Positions 52,286 to 60,727 of a stretch of 64,000 bases of DNA are shown here, piece by piece. The stretch is taken from the NCBI RefSeq assembly GCF_900110835.1, contig NZ_FOJG01000001.1:1685022-1749021 (forward strand). Direction: 5' to 3'. Under the pieces are notes generated by a model, which had not been told where the DNA came from, did no database searches, and saw nothing but the letters and a program-made list of their open reading frames with translations. The position numbers and the translations under genes are program-made. Origin of the DNA: Chitinophaga arvensicola (GTDB lineage: Bacteria; Bacteroidota; Bacteroidia; Chitinophagales; Chitinophagaceae). Position 1 is the stretch's first letter, and each line of letters starts with the position of its first letter.

Positions 52286-53566
52286 ATGGACATTCAATTC
52301 TATTTAAAAAGGCCGGATGCCAAAGCGCATACCAGCATCTTTGCCCGCATTACCTATGAGGCAGGCACCTGTAAATTTTATACGACAGAAAGCATCAACC
52401 CGGTATATTGGAACCCGGACACACATCAGGCAGCCCAAACAAGGAAATTTCCAGAATACCCGGAATTTAACGCCCGGCTGGAAAATATCAGGCAGATTAT
52501 CAAAACAACATATAGAAAATATCTGAACGATAATGAGAGCCAAATACCTACCCCTGGTATCTTGAAAGATCTTTTGGATATAATTTTCGGAAAAAAGGCG
52601 GATGCTACAATTAGAGAATTTTTTGAATATTATAAGGATTTTAATAAAAGATCAAAGCAAGGAGAGCGATTAAGCCCTAAAACCAAGAAAGCTACAAAAG
52701 TCAGTACCAATAAAGGTTTTATAACTACCTTAAACCACCTGGAAGCTTTTCAAAAAACATACAAGCGTAGGATAAACTTTGATTCGATTGATATACAATT
52801 CCATAGTGACTACATTAACTATCTCACCAATACGGCTAAGCTAGGACTTAATGCTATAGGAGATCATATAAAGCGCATTAAAACGGTACTGGGCGAGGCC
52901 AAAATACGCGGTGTAAAGGTAAACCCTGCTTATGAAAGCCCTTACTTTTTTAAACCTCAGGAACAATCAGATAGTATCTATCTGAATAGTAGCGAATTGC
53001 AGAAAATGGAAGCCCTGGATCTAAGCGAAAACCCTAAACTTGATCGGGTACGCGATCTGTTCTTAATTGGCTGTTATACAGGTTTGCGTTACTCAGATTA
53101 CTCAATATTAAATGCGGCCAATATACAGGACGGCTTTTTTGAAGTAGAACAATCAAAGACGGAAAAAACAATTACAATACCTATACACCTTGTAGTAAAA
53201 AGGATATTTGATAAGTATAACAGCCAGTTACCTCAATTTATCAGTAATCAGAAATCAAATGAATATCTAAAGGAAATAGGAGAGAAACTGCCGGAATTAA
53301 AGGTACCGGTTACCATTACTTATACCAAAGGGGGAGAAAAAATAACAGAGACGCACGCTAAATGGGTGCTGCTAACAACTCATACGGCGCGTAGAAGCTT
53401 TGCAACTAATGAATACCTTGCCGGTACGCCGAGTATTACTATTATGGCGGTTACAGGGCATACAACAGAAAGTTCTTTCTTGAAGTATATTAAATTAACT
53501 CCGAACGAACACGCTAAAATATTAAAGGGGTTGTGGGAGAAAAGGAATATGCTAAAAGCTGTGTGA
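52286..53566 (+). CDS. int: tyrosine recombinase (integrase) of element A
   Basis: A 426-residue integrase that should insert and excise the element at tRNA-Lys. ATG 52286 is chosen because MDIQFYLKRPDA is the usual opening; the frame continues upstream to 52145, but that part is translated from the arm repeats and is basic low-complexity. An Arm-DNA-binding domain (1-95) and a SAM-like core-binding domain (about 110-220) precede the catalytic domain, which has Arg268 (GLRYSDY), His366 and Arg369 (HTARRSF), His392 (TGHT) and the nucleophile Tyr401 (FLKYIK). Confidence 0.92.
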   Translation: MDIQFYLKRPDAKAHTSIFARITYEAGTCKFYTTESINPVYWNPDTHQAAQTRKFPEYPEFNARLENIRQIIKTTYRKYLNDNESQIPTPGILKDLLDIIFGKKADATIREFFEYYKDFNKRSKQGERLSPKTKKATKVSTNKGFITTLNHLEAFQKTYKRRINFDSIDIQFHSDYINYLTNTAKLGLNAIGDHIKRIKTVLGEAKIRGVKVNPAYESPYFFKPQEQSDSIYLNSSELQKMEALDLSENPKLDRVRDLFLIGCYTGLRYSDYSILNAANIQDGFFEVEQSKTEKTITIPIHLVVKRIFDKYNSQLPQFISNQKSNEYLKEIGEKLPELKVPVTITYTKGGEKITETHAKWVLLTTHTARRSFATNEYLAGTPSITIMAVTGHTTESSFLKYIKLTPNEHAKILKGLWEKRNMLKAV

Positions 53567-53637
53567 GTACGCAAATTCACCACGTAGCGCTCTTTTAACT
53601 TAAGTGAACTACTTATATAGCTATTAACTAAGTTAAG

Positions 53638-54504
53638 ATGGAGCAGATTTTAGTTGACAAATTCTTAAAAGAGGGCCTTATTATCACTAGTGAGCAATTT
53701 GGGTCAAATCCCTATCACTGCTTTAGTAATGAGTTCGGAGAGTACTTTATTATACACTGTAATGATAACTGCTTTTATATCTCCGAAACCTACAACAATG
53801 AAATCTGTAAAGTGTTGGAGTTTTACATAAAAAGTCGGGTCGGATTCAGTGTATATAGCTATGAGATTGAATTAAATAACAAATTATCTCTGGAGCCGAC
53901 TCTTACCGATGATCGATTGTCACTTTTGTATGGGGAATTACAATATTTAAAAGAAAATATCCTCATAGAAGAGAACCTAAAGTATTACTATGATCTAACG
54001 GAGTTAGCAAAAATACATATACATGGTTTCGTGGCTAAGTATATTGAAGATTGGTTAATACATTGGGAGGAAAAGAAGCACATTGAATTTGAAAACATTA
54101 CATCAATTGACACGCAAAGATTCCATAAAGAAGTGGATACGCTATGTTTTATTGAAAGAAGCAAAATCGTAAGTTATAGGATTGATTCCATCATTAGTAA
54201 GAAACCGACTCAGCCCGTAAAGCAAGAAGATAATAGTCAGATTGCAAAACTTACCTGGAAAGGTACGCCAGCCCATTTAGCATTGATCATTGATTTGTTG
54301 ATAGAAAAAGGGTATCTGCACAAGCCAACGCCTTTCGCCGAAAGAACGGCTGAAATACTATTGAATATTTTTGACTTCTCCGAACATAGGCCAACAAAAG
54401 AAAGCCTGGGAAAGCTTCTCCATAAAGATAGATTTCCGATAAATGACAAAACCGTTATAGATCGCTTTGAGAGAATCCCACACAGAAGTGAGTTAAAGAG
54501 ATAA
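53638..54504 (+). CDS. RteC-like protein of element A
   Basis: A 288-residue protein with several tyrosine-rich segments and no membrane helix. Its last 80 residues (LTWKGTPAHLALIIDLLIEK, then LNIFDFSEHRPTKESLGKLL) resemble the C-terminal part of RteC and similar proteins carried by Bacteroidota mobile elements. RteC of CTnDOT promotes excision-gene expression; whether this one does is unknown. Codon use is A/T-rich compared with the chromosomal genes to the left. Confidence 0.6.
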   Translation: MEQILVDKFLKEGLIITSEQFGSNPYHCFSNEFGEYFIIHCNDNCFYISETYNNEICKVLEFYIKSRVGFSVYSYEIELNNKLSLEPTLTDDRLSLLYGELQYLKENILIEENLKYYYDLTELAKIHIHGFVAKYIEDWLIHWEEKKHIEFENITSIDTQRFHKEVDTLCFIERSKIVSYRIDSIISKKPTQPVKQEDNSQIAKLTWKGTPAHLALIIDLLIEKGYLHKPTPFAERTAEILLNIFDFSEHRPTKESLGKLLHKDRFPINDKTVIDRFERIPHRSELKR

Positions 54505-54508
54505 AGTA

Positions 54509-54535
54509 CCGACAATAACAGAGAGTTTGCCGACA
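54509..54535. promoter_or_regulatory. candidate repressor half-sites upstream of xis-like gene
   Basis: CCGACA at 54509-54514 and TTTGCCGACA at 54526-54535; the CCGACA cores are 21 bp apart in direct orientation. TTTGCCGACA is identical to the right half of the palindrome in front of the Xre gene (59721-59730). Confidence 0.5.
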
Positions 54536-54585
54536 GTAAAAAGAGGCAAGAGAACCCAACTTTGTGTCAAATAAAAACTGATACA

Positions 54586-54900
54586 ATGGATAATGTGTTA
54601 TTGACGGTACTACCAATAGAACAACTCAGAACGTTTATTTCCGAAGCTGTAGGATGTGAATTTTCCAAACGTTTTGCCGATGTACAACCAGAAAACCAGT
54701 CACCAGAACTATTAACAAGAAAAGAAGCTGCCAAATTATTAAGTATTTCCCTCCCGACCCTACTCGATTTCACTAAATCGGGTAAGATTACCGGTTATCG
54801 TCTCGGTACAAGGGTAAGATACAAGCGCTCTGAGTTGGAACAATCTTTAACGCAAATACAATCAGTTAAAAGTAAAGGAGGGAATCATGGAACAAGATAA
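54586..54900 (+). CDS. AlpA/excisionase-type DNA-binding protein
   Basis: A 104-residue protein with a MerR-like HTH_17 domain at 40-95 (LLTRKEAAKLLSISLPTLLD, then GKITGYRLGTRVRYKRSELE). In mobile elements this domain serves as excisionase (Xis) or as an AlpA-like activator of integrase expression. The frame extends to TTG 54562, but ATG 54586 is preferred; the stretch CAACTTTG around 54557-54564 could instead be its promoter. It overlaps the helicase gene by 14 bases, so replication and excision are probably expressed together. Confidence 0.78.
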   Translation: MDNVLLTVLPIEQLRTFISEAVGCEFSKRFADVQPENQSPELLTRKEAAKLLSISLPTLLDFTKSGKITGYRLGTRVRYKRSELEQSLTQIQSVKSKGGNHGTR

Positions 54901-56509
54901 CCTTGCTTTGAATACCGGCTGTTTGTCAAATATTGATTTCTCTGAACAGGATCAGCTATTTGTTAGTAATAAGCTAACACCTGTCGGAATACTTGACCAT
55001 AGTAAAGAATTACTAAAATCGGGAGAAGCCCTTCCCCATGCCCAAGTATTGAATAACTTACTACAGAAGATTGAGCCGGTAGATTTTCAGCTACAAGCAT
55101 TCCCCGGAGTTGCCAATCTGCGTATTGATTTGATGACGATAGAACAGCAGCTGGTCAATAAAGACGGTACTTTCAAAGATGATCCAGCAATTAGGGAAAA
55201 AATAAAACTGATACAAACCCAAATTGATAAAAGCAGACCCAAGCAACCCCAATACCTGATTATCTGCATTGAGGAAATATTGCGGCTTGCGAAAGCGAAC
55301 AATTGGGGTATTTGCCGGAATCATGATTTTATCTACCTGTATAACGGGGCCTACTGGAGCGCGTTGGATATGGAAGAACTAAAAAGCTTTTTAGGCACTG
55401 GGGCTGAAGTTATGGGCCTTGATAAATACAAAGGCCGGTTTTACATTTTCCGTGACCATCTTTATAAACAGTTTCTGGCACTGGCCAACCTTCCTAAACC
55501 GGCCCCACCGGCAAATACTGTATTGGTGAACCTGCTCAATGGAACATTTGAGATTGTACCAGATGGCACCAGGCTAAGGCACTTTAAACGGGAAGATTTT
55601 ATTACCTACCAGTTACCATTTGCTTACGATAGCACAGCTGACGCGCCGTTATTCATCAGATACCTAAACACTGTGCTACCGGATATACAGCGCCAAAATG
55701 TATTAGCTGAGTTTATGGGCTACGTGTTTATCCACCCCGATACCCTAAAACTAGAAAAAGCGTTGTTGCTATATGGTACTGGGGCTAATGGTAAATCAGT
55801 ATTCTTTGAAGTCATTAACGCGCTTTTAGGCAGCGAAAACGTGTGTAGTTATTCATTGCAAAGCCTTACTGATAATACCGGCTACTATAGGGCCAAACTT
55901 GCAAATAAGCTGGTCAATTACGCCAGTGAGATAAACGGTAACCTGGAGGCATCTATCTTTAAGCAGCTGGCCAGCGGAGAACCGGTAGAGGCCCGTCAGC
56001 CATACGGACAGGCTTTTAACCTGGTACATTACGCAAAGCTGATATTTAACTGCAACGAGTTACCGCGCGATGTAGAGCATACCAACGCCTATTTCCGGCG
56101 CTTTCTTATCATTCCCTTTGATGTTACCATACCAGAAGCGGAACAGGATAAAGAGTTGTCAAAAAAGATCATTGCTAACGAACTATCGGGCGTTTTTAAC
56201 TGGATACTGGAAGGATTACACCGGCTGCTGGTACAAAAAAGATTTTCTGATTGTGACGCAGCCCGCCAACAGGTAGAACAATATAAAAAGCAATCTGACA
56301 GCGTCCTTATATTTCTGGAGGATGAGGAATACCAAATATCCATCATTGGTAGCAAACCGCTGAAAGACCTCTTTAGTGAATACCGGATGTATTGTTCCGA
56401 CAGCGGTTACCGGCCCTGTTCTACGAAGACATTCAGTGAAAGGCTGAAACAATATGGTTTTACATTAGAACGCAAAGCACGGGGAATGATCATCTACATT
56501 GAAAAATAA
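54887..56509 (+). CDS. P4-family helicase (D5-type) of element A
   Basis: A 540-residue replication protein of the phage/plasmid primase P4 family. The D5_N-like region spans about 150-250 and the superfamily 3 helicase core about 270-450, with Walker A GTGANGKS at 297-304 and the family's ISGEPV-type LASGEPVEARQPYGQ and LIFNCNELPRDVEHTNAYFRR. The C-terminal 80 residues are a winged-helix-like domain. It lacks its own zinc-binding and Toprim primase parts, which seem to be supplied by the next gene. It should unwind the element's origin. Confidence 0.85.
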   Translation: MEQDNLALNTGCLSNIDFSEQDQLFVSNKLTPVGILDHSKELLKSGEALPHAQVLNNLLQKIEPVDFQLQAFPGVANLRIDLMTIEQQLVNKDGTFKDDPAIREKIKLIQTQIDKSRPKQPQYLIICIEEILRLAKANNWGICRNHDFIYLYNGAYWSALDMEELKSFLGTGAEVMGLDKYKGRFYIFRDHLYKQFLALANLPKPAPPANTVLVNLLNGTFEIVPDGTRLRHFKREDFITYQLPFAYDSTADAPLFIRYLNTVLPDIQRQNVLAEFMGYVFIHPDTLKLEKALLLYGTGANGKSVFFEVINALLGSENVCSYSLQSLTDNTGYYRAKLANKLVNYASEINGNLEASIFKQLASGEPVEARQPYGQAFNLVHYAKLIFNCNELPRDVEHTNAYFRRFLIIPFDVTIPEAEQDKELSKKIIANELSGVFNWILEGLHRLLVQKRFSDCDAARQQVEQYKKQSDSVLIFLEDEEYQISIIGSKPLKDLFSEYRMYCSDSGYRPCSTKTFSERLKQYGFTLERKARGMIIYIEK

Positions 56510-56510
56510 C

Positions 56511-56589
56511 TATTGTTTGAAGCTACATATCCTACACATCCTACATGAGGTAATTTTTTCGGGAAGTGATTCTACGTAGGATGTGTAGG
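56511..56589. repeat. iteron-like inverted repeats downstream of the helicase gene
   Basis: The 14-mer GTAGGATGTGTAGG occurs at 56576-56589 and inverted at 56531-56544. The wider block 56511-56546 is repeated inverted at 60610-60645 with one mismatch in 36 bases. It lies between the helicase gene and the Toprim-like gene, a natural place for a replication origin. Confidence 0.7.
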
Positions 56590-56615
56590 GCATTTAGGCC
56601 CAAAGAAAAAGTTTT

Positions 56616-57932
56616 ATGAGTGAGTATAGATACATATTAGAGAAAGGGAATAAGAAACAGGTTTGCCCTCAGTGTGGAAAGAAACGATTTGTCCGCTTCA
56701 TTGATACCTGCACCGGGGAATATTTACCAGGAGATTACGGGCGTTGCGACAGGGAGGTAAACTGCGGCTATTTTCATAAACCGGATACTGCAGCAATACA
56801 CTCACCATCGGATATAAAACGGATATACACGGCTACAAAGCCGGCTTTTAGACGCCTTCCGGTAAAACAGGCCGCTTATATCCCGTTTAATATTCTAAAG
56901 CAAAGCAGGAAAGGGTATGAAGACAATACCTTTGTACAGTATCTTCTGCGTCTTTTCGGATCGGCGATAACAGAAAACCTTATTAAATCCTATCAGATAG
57001 GCAGCTCTAACAGCCGATGGCCGGGAGCCTGCATCTTTTGGTTTATTGATGTTTCAGCTAATGTCAGGGCTGGACAGGTTAAATTATTTGATGATAACGG
57101 GCATACGGCTAGATATTCAACTAGCGAAGGCGAGAAACGATCCTGTACCACCTGGTTACATAGCATCTTGAAATATAACCATGAATTGAGGGGGGAACTA
57201 TTCCCGGAATGGCTGACTACTTACCTGAACCAGGGCGGCAACTACGCCGATTGCCTTTACGGTGAACATCTGTTGCAGAAAGATAGCATTAAGCCGGTGG
57301 CTATTGTGGAGGCTCCAGCAACGGCAATAGTAGCCAGCGTTTATTTACCGGCTTTTACGTGGCTGGCAGCCGGTAGCCTGTCATATTTAACAGCGGACAG
57401 ATGTAAGGTTTTATCAGGGAGACAAGTGTATCTTTTCCCCGATCTTTCAAAGAATAGCACAGCCTATAGCCTATGGAGCAGGAAGGCAAAAGAACTGGCT
57501 GGTATCACCACGTTTACTGTATCCAATCTTTTAGAAAAGAATGCAACAGCAATAGATAGATTGAACGGGCTGGATTTACGGGATTATTTAACCCGGTTTG
57601 ATCACAAGCTATTCGGCATAAATCAGAAAGAGACAAACACGCTCCCCCCGTCAGATAACGGGCCTGTCTATATGCTTTCTGTGAATGGTGAGCAGCTGGC
57701 CATTGTTCGGTTCATTTCTCAGTCATTGTTAGGCCCCCGGTTTAATGATTACATCATCGGAACGTTTATGCTAAGTAATGCTAAGGTTTGCGATCTGCTA
57801 TTTGATGAATCAGGGAGTACAATACCGATGAATGATGATTTTTTAGAGACCATACGCGGGCGTATAGGAAAAGACTTTATACCGGCTAAATTGGATGGCA
57901 ATAACTGCCTGGTGCATGTTAATAAATGTTAA
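56616..57932 (+). CDS. zinc-finger/Toprim-like primase partner (DUF6371-like)
   Basis: A 438-residue protein. The N-terminus has a zinc site, Cys17 and Cys20 (CPQC) with Cys44 and Cys50, in a CHC2-like arrangement. Residues about 225-310 look like a Toprim fold: KPVAIVEAPATAIVAS carries the glutamate and YLFPDL the acidic residue of the metal site. The last 100 residues are unassigned. I read it as the primase half of a two-gene helicase-primase, split from the helicase encoded upstream; similar proteins are labelled DUF6371. Priming activity is not proven. Confidence 0.65.
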   Translation: MSEYRYILEKGNKKQVCPQCGKKRFVRFIDTCTGEYLPGDYGRCDREVNCGYFHKPDTAAIHSPSDIKRIYTATKPAFRRLPVKQAAYIPFNILKQSRKGYEDNTFVQYLLRLFGSAITENLIKSYQIGSSNSRWPGACIFWFIDVSANVRAGQVKLFDDNGHTARYSTSEGEKRSCTTWLHSILKYNHELRGELFPEWLTTYLNQGGNYADCLYGEHLLQKDSIKPVAIVEAPATAIVASVYLPAFTWLAAGSLSYLTADRCKVLSGRQVYLFPDLSKNSTAYSLWSRKAKELAGITTFTVSNLLEKNATAIDRLNGLDLRDYLTRFDHKLFGINQKETNTLPPSDNGPVYMLSVNGEQLAIVRFISQSLLGPRFNDYIIGTFMLSNAKVCDLLFDESGSTIPMNDDFLETIRGRIGKDFIPAKLDGNNCLVHVNKC

Positions 57933-58339
57933 GGTTGGGGAAGAGTTTTCTGACATATAAAAAGAGAGACGGACTTTCGGATTCTAAACATAACGTTTGT
58001 CACTGGGAGATCCTGTGAGGCCAAACATACCGGGGACCTTTGGGTCCTCCCGGCCTTAACACAATGTGGCTACCCGGAGCCGCGAAAACTCAACAGTTAC
58101 ATACATGTTTTAAGTACGCACCGGGTACGCACTTTTGGTACGCACTATACAAAAGACGTGTCATTATATGACACTAAATAGGATGATTATTTAGCGCTAT
58201 GTCAAGTAAGAATCAATACCAGCATGATAATAAATAAATCTTATGTCCCATTCTGAACCGGAATAGTGACATAAAATGCGGAAAATGAAGATTAAATACA
58301 CACATTCCCTAATAATTTCGGTTTGTATAATAAAAAGAT
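57933..58339. other. 407-bp non-coding region with iterons and hairpins
   Basis: There is no convincing gene. From left to right: an imperfect GC-rich hairpin around 58041-58064 (CCGGG-GACC-TTTG-GGTC, then CCCGG); three copies of GTACGCAC at 58114, 58125 and 58138 (11- and 13-bp steps); a palindrome GTGTCAT-TAT-ATGACAC (58158-58174); and a longer imperfect hairpin with TATGTC/GACATA arms near 58240-58276. The mixture resembles an origin of replication or transfer. Confidence 0.55.
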
Positions 58340-58930
58340 ATGGCAAGACCAGGCAATTACCCCACCACATACGAGGAAAGAAAACCTATATCCATTACCG
58401 ATTTACGTAAAGGAAGCTACCTATTGCCGGACACCTGGCGAAGTGGTACTATCTCATGGAGCCGCAACGGTATAGTTAATAGCTCCGTCAGCATAGTGGT
58501 AGATATGACGGTTGCTTCTCCATATCTGGAATTAAACTATAAATGGCAGGAGCAAACCCGGAAATACAGAGTTCCATTAATACAAGTCCTTAGTAATCTG
58601 GGAACGGGTAATATATGGTACTTCCTTTGCCAACTGACTAATAAGCGGTGCCGGAAACTATATCTCATTGACGGCTACTTCCAGCATAGGGAAGCAATAA
58701 AGGGGTATTATGAAAAGCAAATACAGTCGAAGCACTACCGGTATTTGGAAAAGGTTTACGGGCCAGTATTCAAGGTGGATGAATTATATAGACAACTGAG
58801 TTCCCTGCATTTCAGGAAGTTCTATAATGGCAAACCAACAAAGCGGTATTTGAAGATTATAGAACAGATAAAAGCGGCAAAGTCTTTGAATGAACGCGAT
58901 CTTGTTAGTATGCTCGTTAAGGGAAAATAA
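58340..58930 (+). CDS. unknown basic protein of element A
   Basis: A 196-residue, lysine/arginine- and tyrosine-rich protein with no recognised domain and no membrane segment. The first half is beta-rich (SIVVDMTVASPYLELNYKWQ), the second helical (a YLEKVYGPVFKVDELYRQLS segment). Its basic character suggests nucleic-acid binding. It lies just after the iteron region on the same strand as the replication genes. Confidence 0.6.
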   Translation: MARPGNYPTTYEERKPISITDLRKGSYLLPDTWRSGTISWSRNGIVNSSVSIVVDMTVASPYLELNYKWQEQTRKYRVPLIQVLSNLGTGNIWYFLCQLTNKRCRKLYLIDGYFQHREAIKGYYEKQIQSKHYRYLEKVYGPVFKVDELYRQLSSLHFRKFYNGKPTKRYLKIIEQIKAAKSLNERDLVSMLVKGK

Positions 58931-58975
58931 CATTTGAAACGAGGCGCAATAATTAACAGGTATATTATTAAAACA

Positions 58976-59470
58976 TCAGTATGGGGAATAATAAAAAGAC
59001 TGGGTTGTTATTATAGTTGTCTTCTCCCCAACCTTAAACTTAAAACTTATGTTTTCATCACTTACATCCGGATTGGCCGATTCTCCGTTAGCGAAATATG
59101 TGGCAGTAAGTCGAAGAACCATAGCTGAACCAGGATTAACAGAAACCACATCCAACGGCTTTCGAGAATCATCTCCAGTATACCTTACAGTAAACACAGC
59201 AGTGTTATTTGAACAAGTTTCTGTACAAAGCAGAAGAAATGTTTTTAGAATTGTTGAATTATTATAAAGATAAATTGTGAAATCACAGTGTAAATCATCA
59301 TAAGCAGACATTGGGTAGCTGAATCCCATTTTACTAATTTCTACATATAGTGGCTTGCGTCTATTATAAATTTCCTTCAAATTCGGCAGAGCAAAACCGG
59401 CAATAACTCCGATTAGGGTACCGATAATGCCAAAATACGCTTGATTCATCAGGGTTATTTTACTTAACAA
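58976..59470 (-). CDS. membrane-anchored protein of element A
   Basis: A 164-residue protein with one N-terminal membrane helix (about 10-30, GIIGTLIGVIAGFALPNL) and a beta-rich extracytoplasmic or cytoplasmic domain. It has no recognised family. Its first codons overlap the end of the Xre gene by seven bases, so it is translated with the repressor; ATG 59449 is an alternative start. Co-expression with a repressor suggests it could be a superinfection-exclusion or defence product of the silent, integrated state, which is inference only. Confidence 0.6.
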   Translation of the reverse strand: MLSKITLMNQAYFGIIGTLIGVIAGFALPNLKEIYNRRKPLYVEISKMGFSYPMSAYDDLHCDFTIYLYNNSTILKTFLLLCTETCSNNTAVFTVRYTGDDSRKPLDVVSVNPGSAMVLRLTATYFANGESANPDVSDENISFKFKVGEKTTIITTQSFYYSPY

Positions 59471-59679
59471 TCAAAAAAAACGCAGGGCTTTACTTTTAAT
59501 GCCTCCGCTAAATTCTCCAAAGTAATAGCGGTAGGACTTATTTGTCCAATCTCAATTCTATGTATCTGGCTATAATCAGTATCCGCAAGGGCGGCAAGTT
59601 CACGAAGGCTAAGATCCCTCTCGTCCCTTAATTTACGCAGCTTTTCACCTAAACTCTTTTTTCTTACTTCTGTATCCAT
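59464..59679 (-). CDS. Xre-family repressor of element A
   Basis: A 71-residue single-domain helix-turn-helix protein (LGEKLRKLRDERDLSLRELA, then ADTDYSQIHRIEIGQISPTA). It is the size of Cro/CI-like regulators without a dimerisation domain. A perfect palindrome (59711-59730) lies 31 bases upstream of its start and is its likely operator. A matching half-site sits before the excisionase-like gene, so the protein probably keeps the element's excision and replication genes off. Confidence 0.85.
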   Translation of the reverse strand: MDTEVRKKSLGEKLRKLRDERDLSLRELAALADTDYSQIHRIEIGQISPTAITLENLAEALKVKPCVFFDC

Positions 59680-59710
59680 TCATGAAAATTCCGGTATTGC
59701 AGAAATTTTT

Positions 59711-59730
59711 TGTCGGCATATTTGCCGACA
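59711..59730. promoter_or_regulatory. palindromic operator of the Xre repressor
   Basis: TGTCGGCA (59711-59718) and TGCCGACA (59723-59730) are perfect inverted arms separated by four bases. The TTTG inside the right half (59721-59724) could also serve as the -33 box of a rightward promoter, so binding would block both directions. Confidence 0.75.
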
Positions 59731-59800
59731 TTGATAATTATTTATTATCTTGGATTAATATTGCAGCATTAAAATATTAGAAGCTGCTTCTTGATTCTCT

Positions 59801-59937
59801 TCCGGTGGACCTCGGAAATTCAAATGGAATGGGGATGATAGGAGAAAGGCTCACGTTTAAAAGCGTGGGCTCTTCTTTGTCGTTTCCAGCCCTCCGAGGG
59901 GCCACCGGCGGCATCGCAAGAGTTCCGCGCTTTTTTT
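59801..59937 (+). ncRNA. candidate structured RNA of element A
   Basis: CCGGTGG (59802-59808) pairs with CCACCGG (59902-59908), and after a small internal loop CCTCGGA (59810-59816) pairs with TCCGAGG (59893-59899). This closes a domain containing a central hairpin (about 59848-59855 with 59864-59871). A short GCGG/CCGC stem follows, then seven T at 59931-59937, as in an intrinsic terminator. The region lies in a 414-bp gap (59680-60093) that has no clear gene. Regulatory or immunity RNA is possible; it matches no family I can name. Confidence 0.5.
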
Positions 59938-60093
59938 ATTACCCAAAAGCCCAGATACTCCACTTTAAATATATCTCAAACATTTATGCCTTTTTTCGGG
60001 GGGTGTTACTCTCATGTCTATATGAAAGCGATCCCCTATCGGCTAATGGTTTTAAAAAGATCAATCAAAATAAAACACTATAAAACCTTTATT

Positions 60094-60510
60094 ATGGCAG
60101 AAGAAAACAATAAAACTAAAAATCCCAGCGATGAAAAAGCTACTTCATCAAAATTAATAAAGCTATCAGATGCCCAACTTGAATATAGGGAAATGCTGAA
60201 GAAAGAGGCAAAGGCCCGACACGGCTCCGGTATAAGAATAATAAATAATCAAGATAATATGCTTTGGGTAGCCCATAACCATCTAACGAATTTACCCATA
60301 CGTCTTAGAGATGCTATAATTAATGATTGTGGTCTATCCTTGCCAACATATTACAGATATATGCGTCCTTCAACTAAGCTAGAAAAGGGCGTCGAAACAC
60401 GAGTTCCGCATACGCTCACGATAGCCGAAAAGTATATGATCAAAAAGAATTTTGACGTCCTTTTTAAAGAAATGGTCAAGTTTCATAGTGACTTTATGAA
60501 ATTAACGTAG
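60094..60510 (+). CDS. unknown small protein of element A
   Basis: A 138-residue soluble protein. ATG 60094 (MAEENNKTKN) is preferred over 59986, because the extra upstream residues are unlike a protein start. Its C-terminal half (LPIRLRDAIINDCGLSLPTY, then LTIAEKYMIKKNFDVLFKEM) shares a pattern with the protein at 63360-63611 on the neighbouring element (FREKVEEECGWSTPTFYRK, LSNAEKEKI). The pattern looks like a helix-turn-helix, so it may bind DNA. A terminator follows. Confidence 0.62.
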   Translation: MAEENNKTKNPSDEKATSSKLIKLSDAQLEYREMLKKEAKARHGSGIRIINNQDNMLWVAHNHLTNLPIRLRDAIINDCGLSLPTYYRYMRPSTKLEKGVETRVPHTLTIAEKYMIKKNFDVLFKEMVKFHSDFMKLT

Positions 60511-60554
60511 AGGCATGTACCTAATCAAGGGTTCCAAGGACAAAAATAGAATCC

Positions 60555-60580
60555 CCCCGGCTATTTCTGGCTGGGGTTTT
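60555..60580 (+). terminator. terminator after the last element A gene
   Basis: CCCCGGCT (60555-60562) pairs with GGCTGGGG (60569-60576) including two G-T pairs, followed by TTTT. Confidence 0.65.
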
Positions 60581-60609
60581 CTTTATCCGACTGTTGCAAA
60601 TACCCAAAA

Positions 60610-60645
60610 ATGTAGGATGTGTAGGATATGTAGCTTGAAACAATA
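60610..60645. repeat. second copy of the iteron block, inverted
   Basis: This is the inverted repeat of 56511-56546 with one mismatch in 36 positions, and contains GTAGGATGTGTAGG at 60612-60625. It lies 4.1 kb from the first copy, just inside the right end of the element. Confidence 0.75.
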
Positions 60646-60687
60646 AGTTTTTTAAATTGTATTCTAATCACTAAAACAATTCTGGCG

Positions 60688-60707
60688 TACCCCTAGGTGT
60701 ACCCCAA
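60688..60707 (+). promoter_or_regulatory. integrase arm-type repeats, right end
   Basis: TACCCCTA (60688-60695) and TACCCCAA (60700-60707), with the same 12-bp period as the left-end copies and the shared GTGTACCCCAA. Confidence 0.55.
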
Positions 60708-60727
60708 TATTCATAACTAAATAATAA

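Noticed and set aside
59049..59267. Forward-strand open frame opposite the membrane protein gene
   Set aside because: The minus-strand frame has a membrane helix and overlaps the Xre gene as an operon; the forward frame has neither features nor context.
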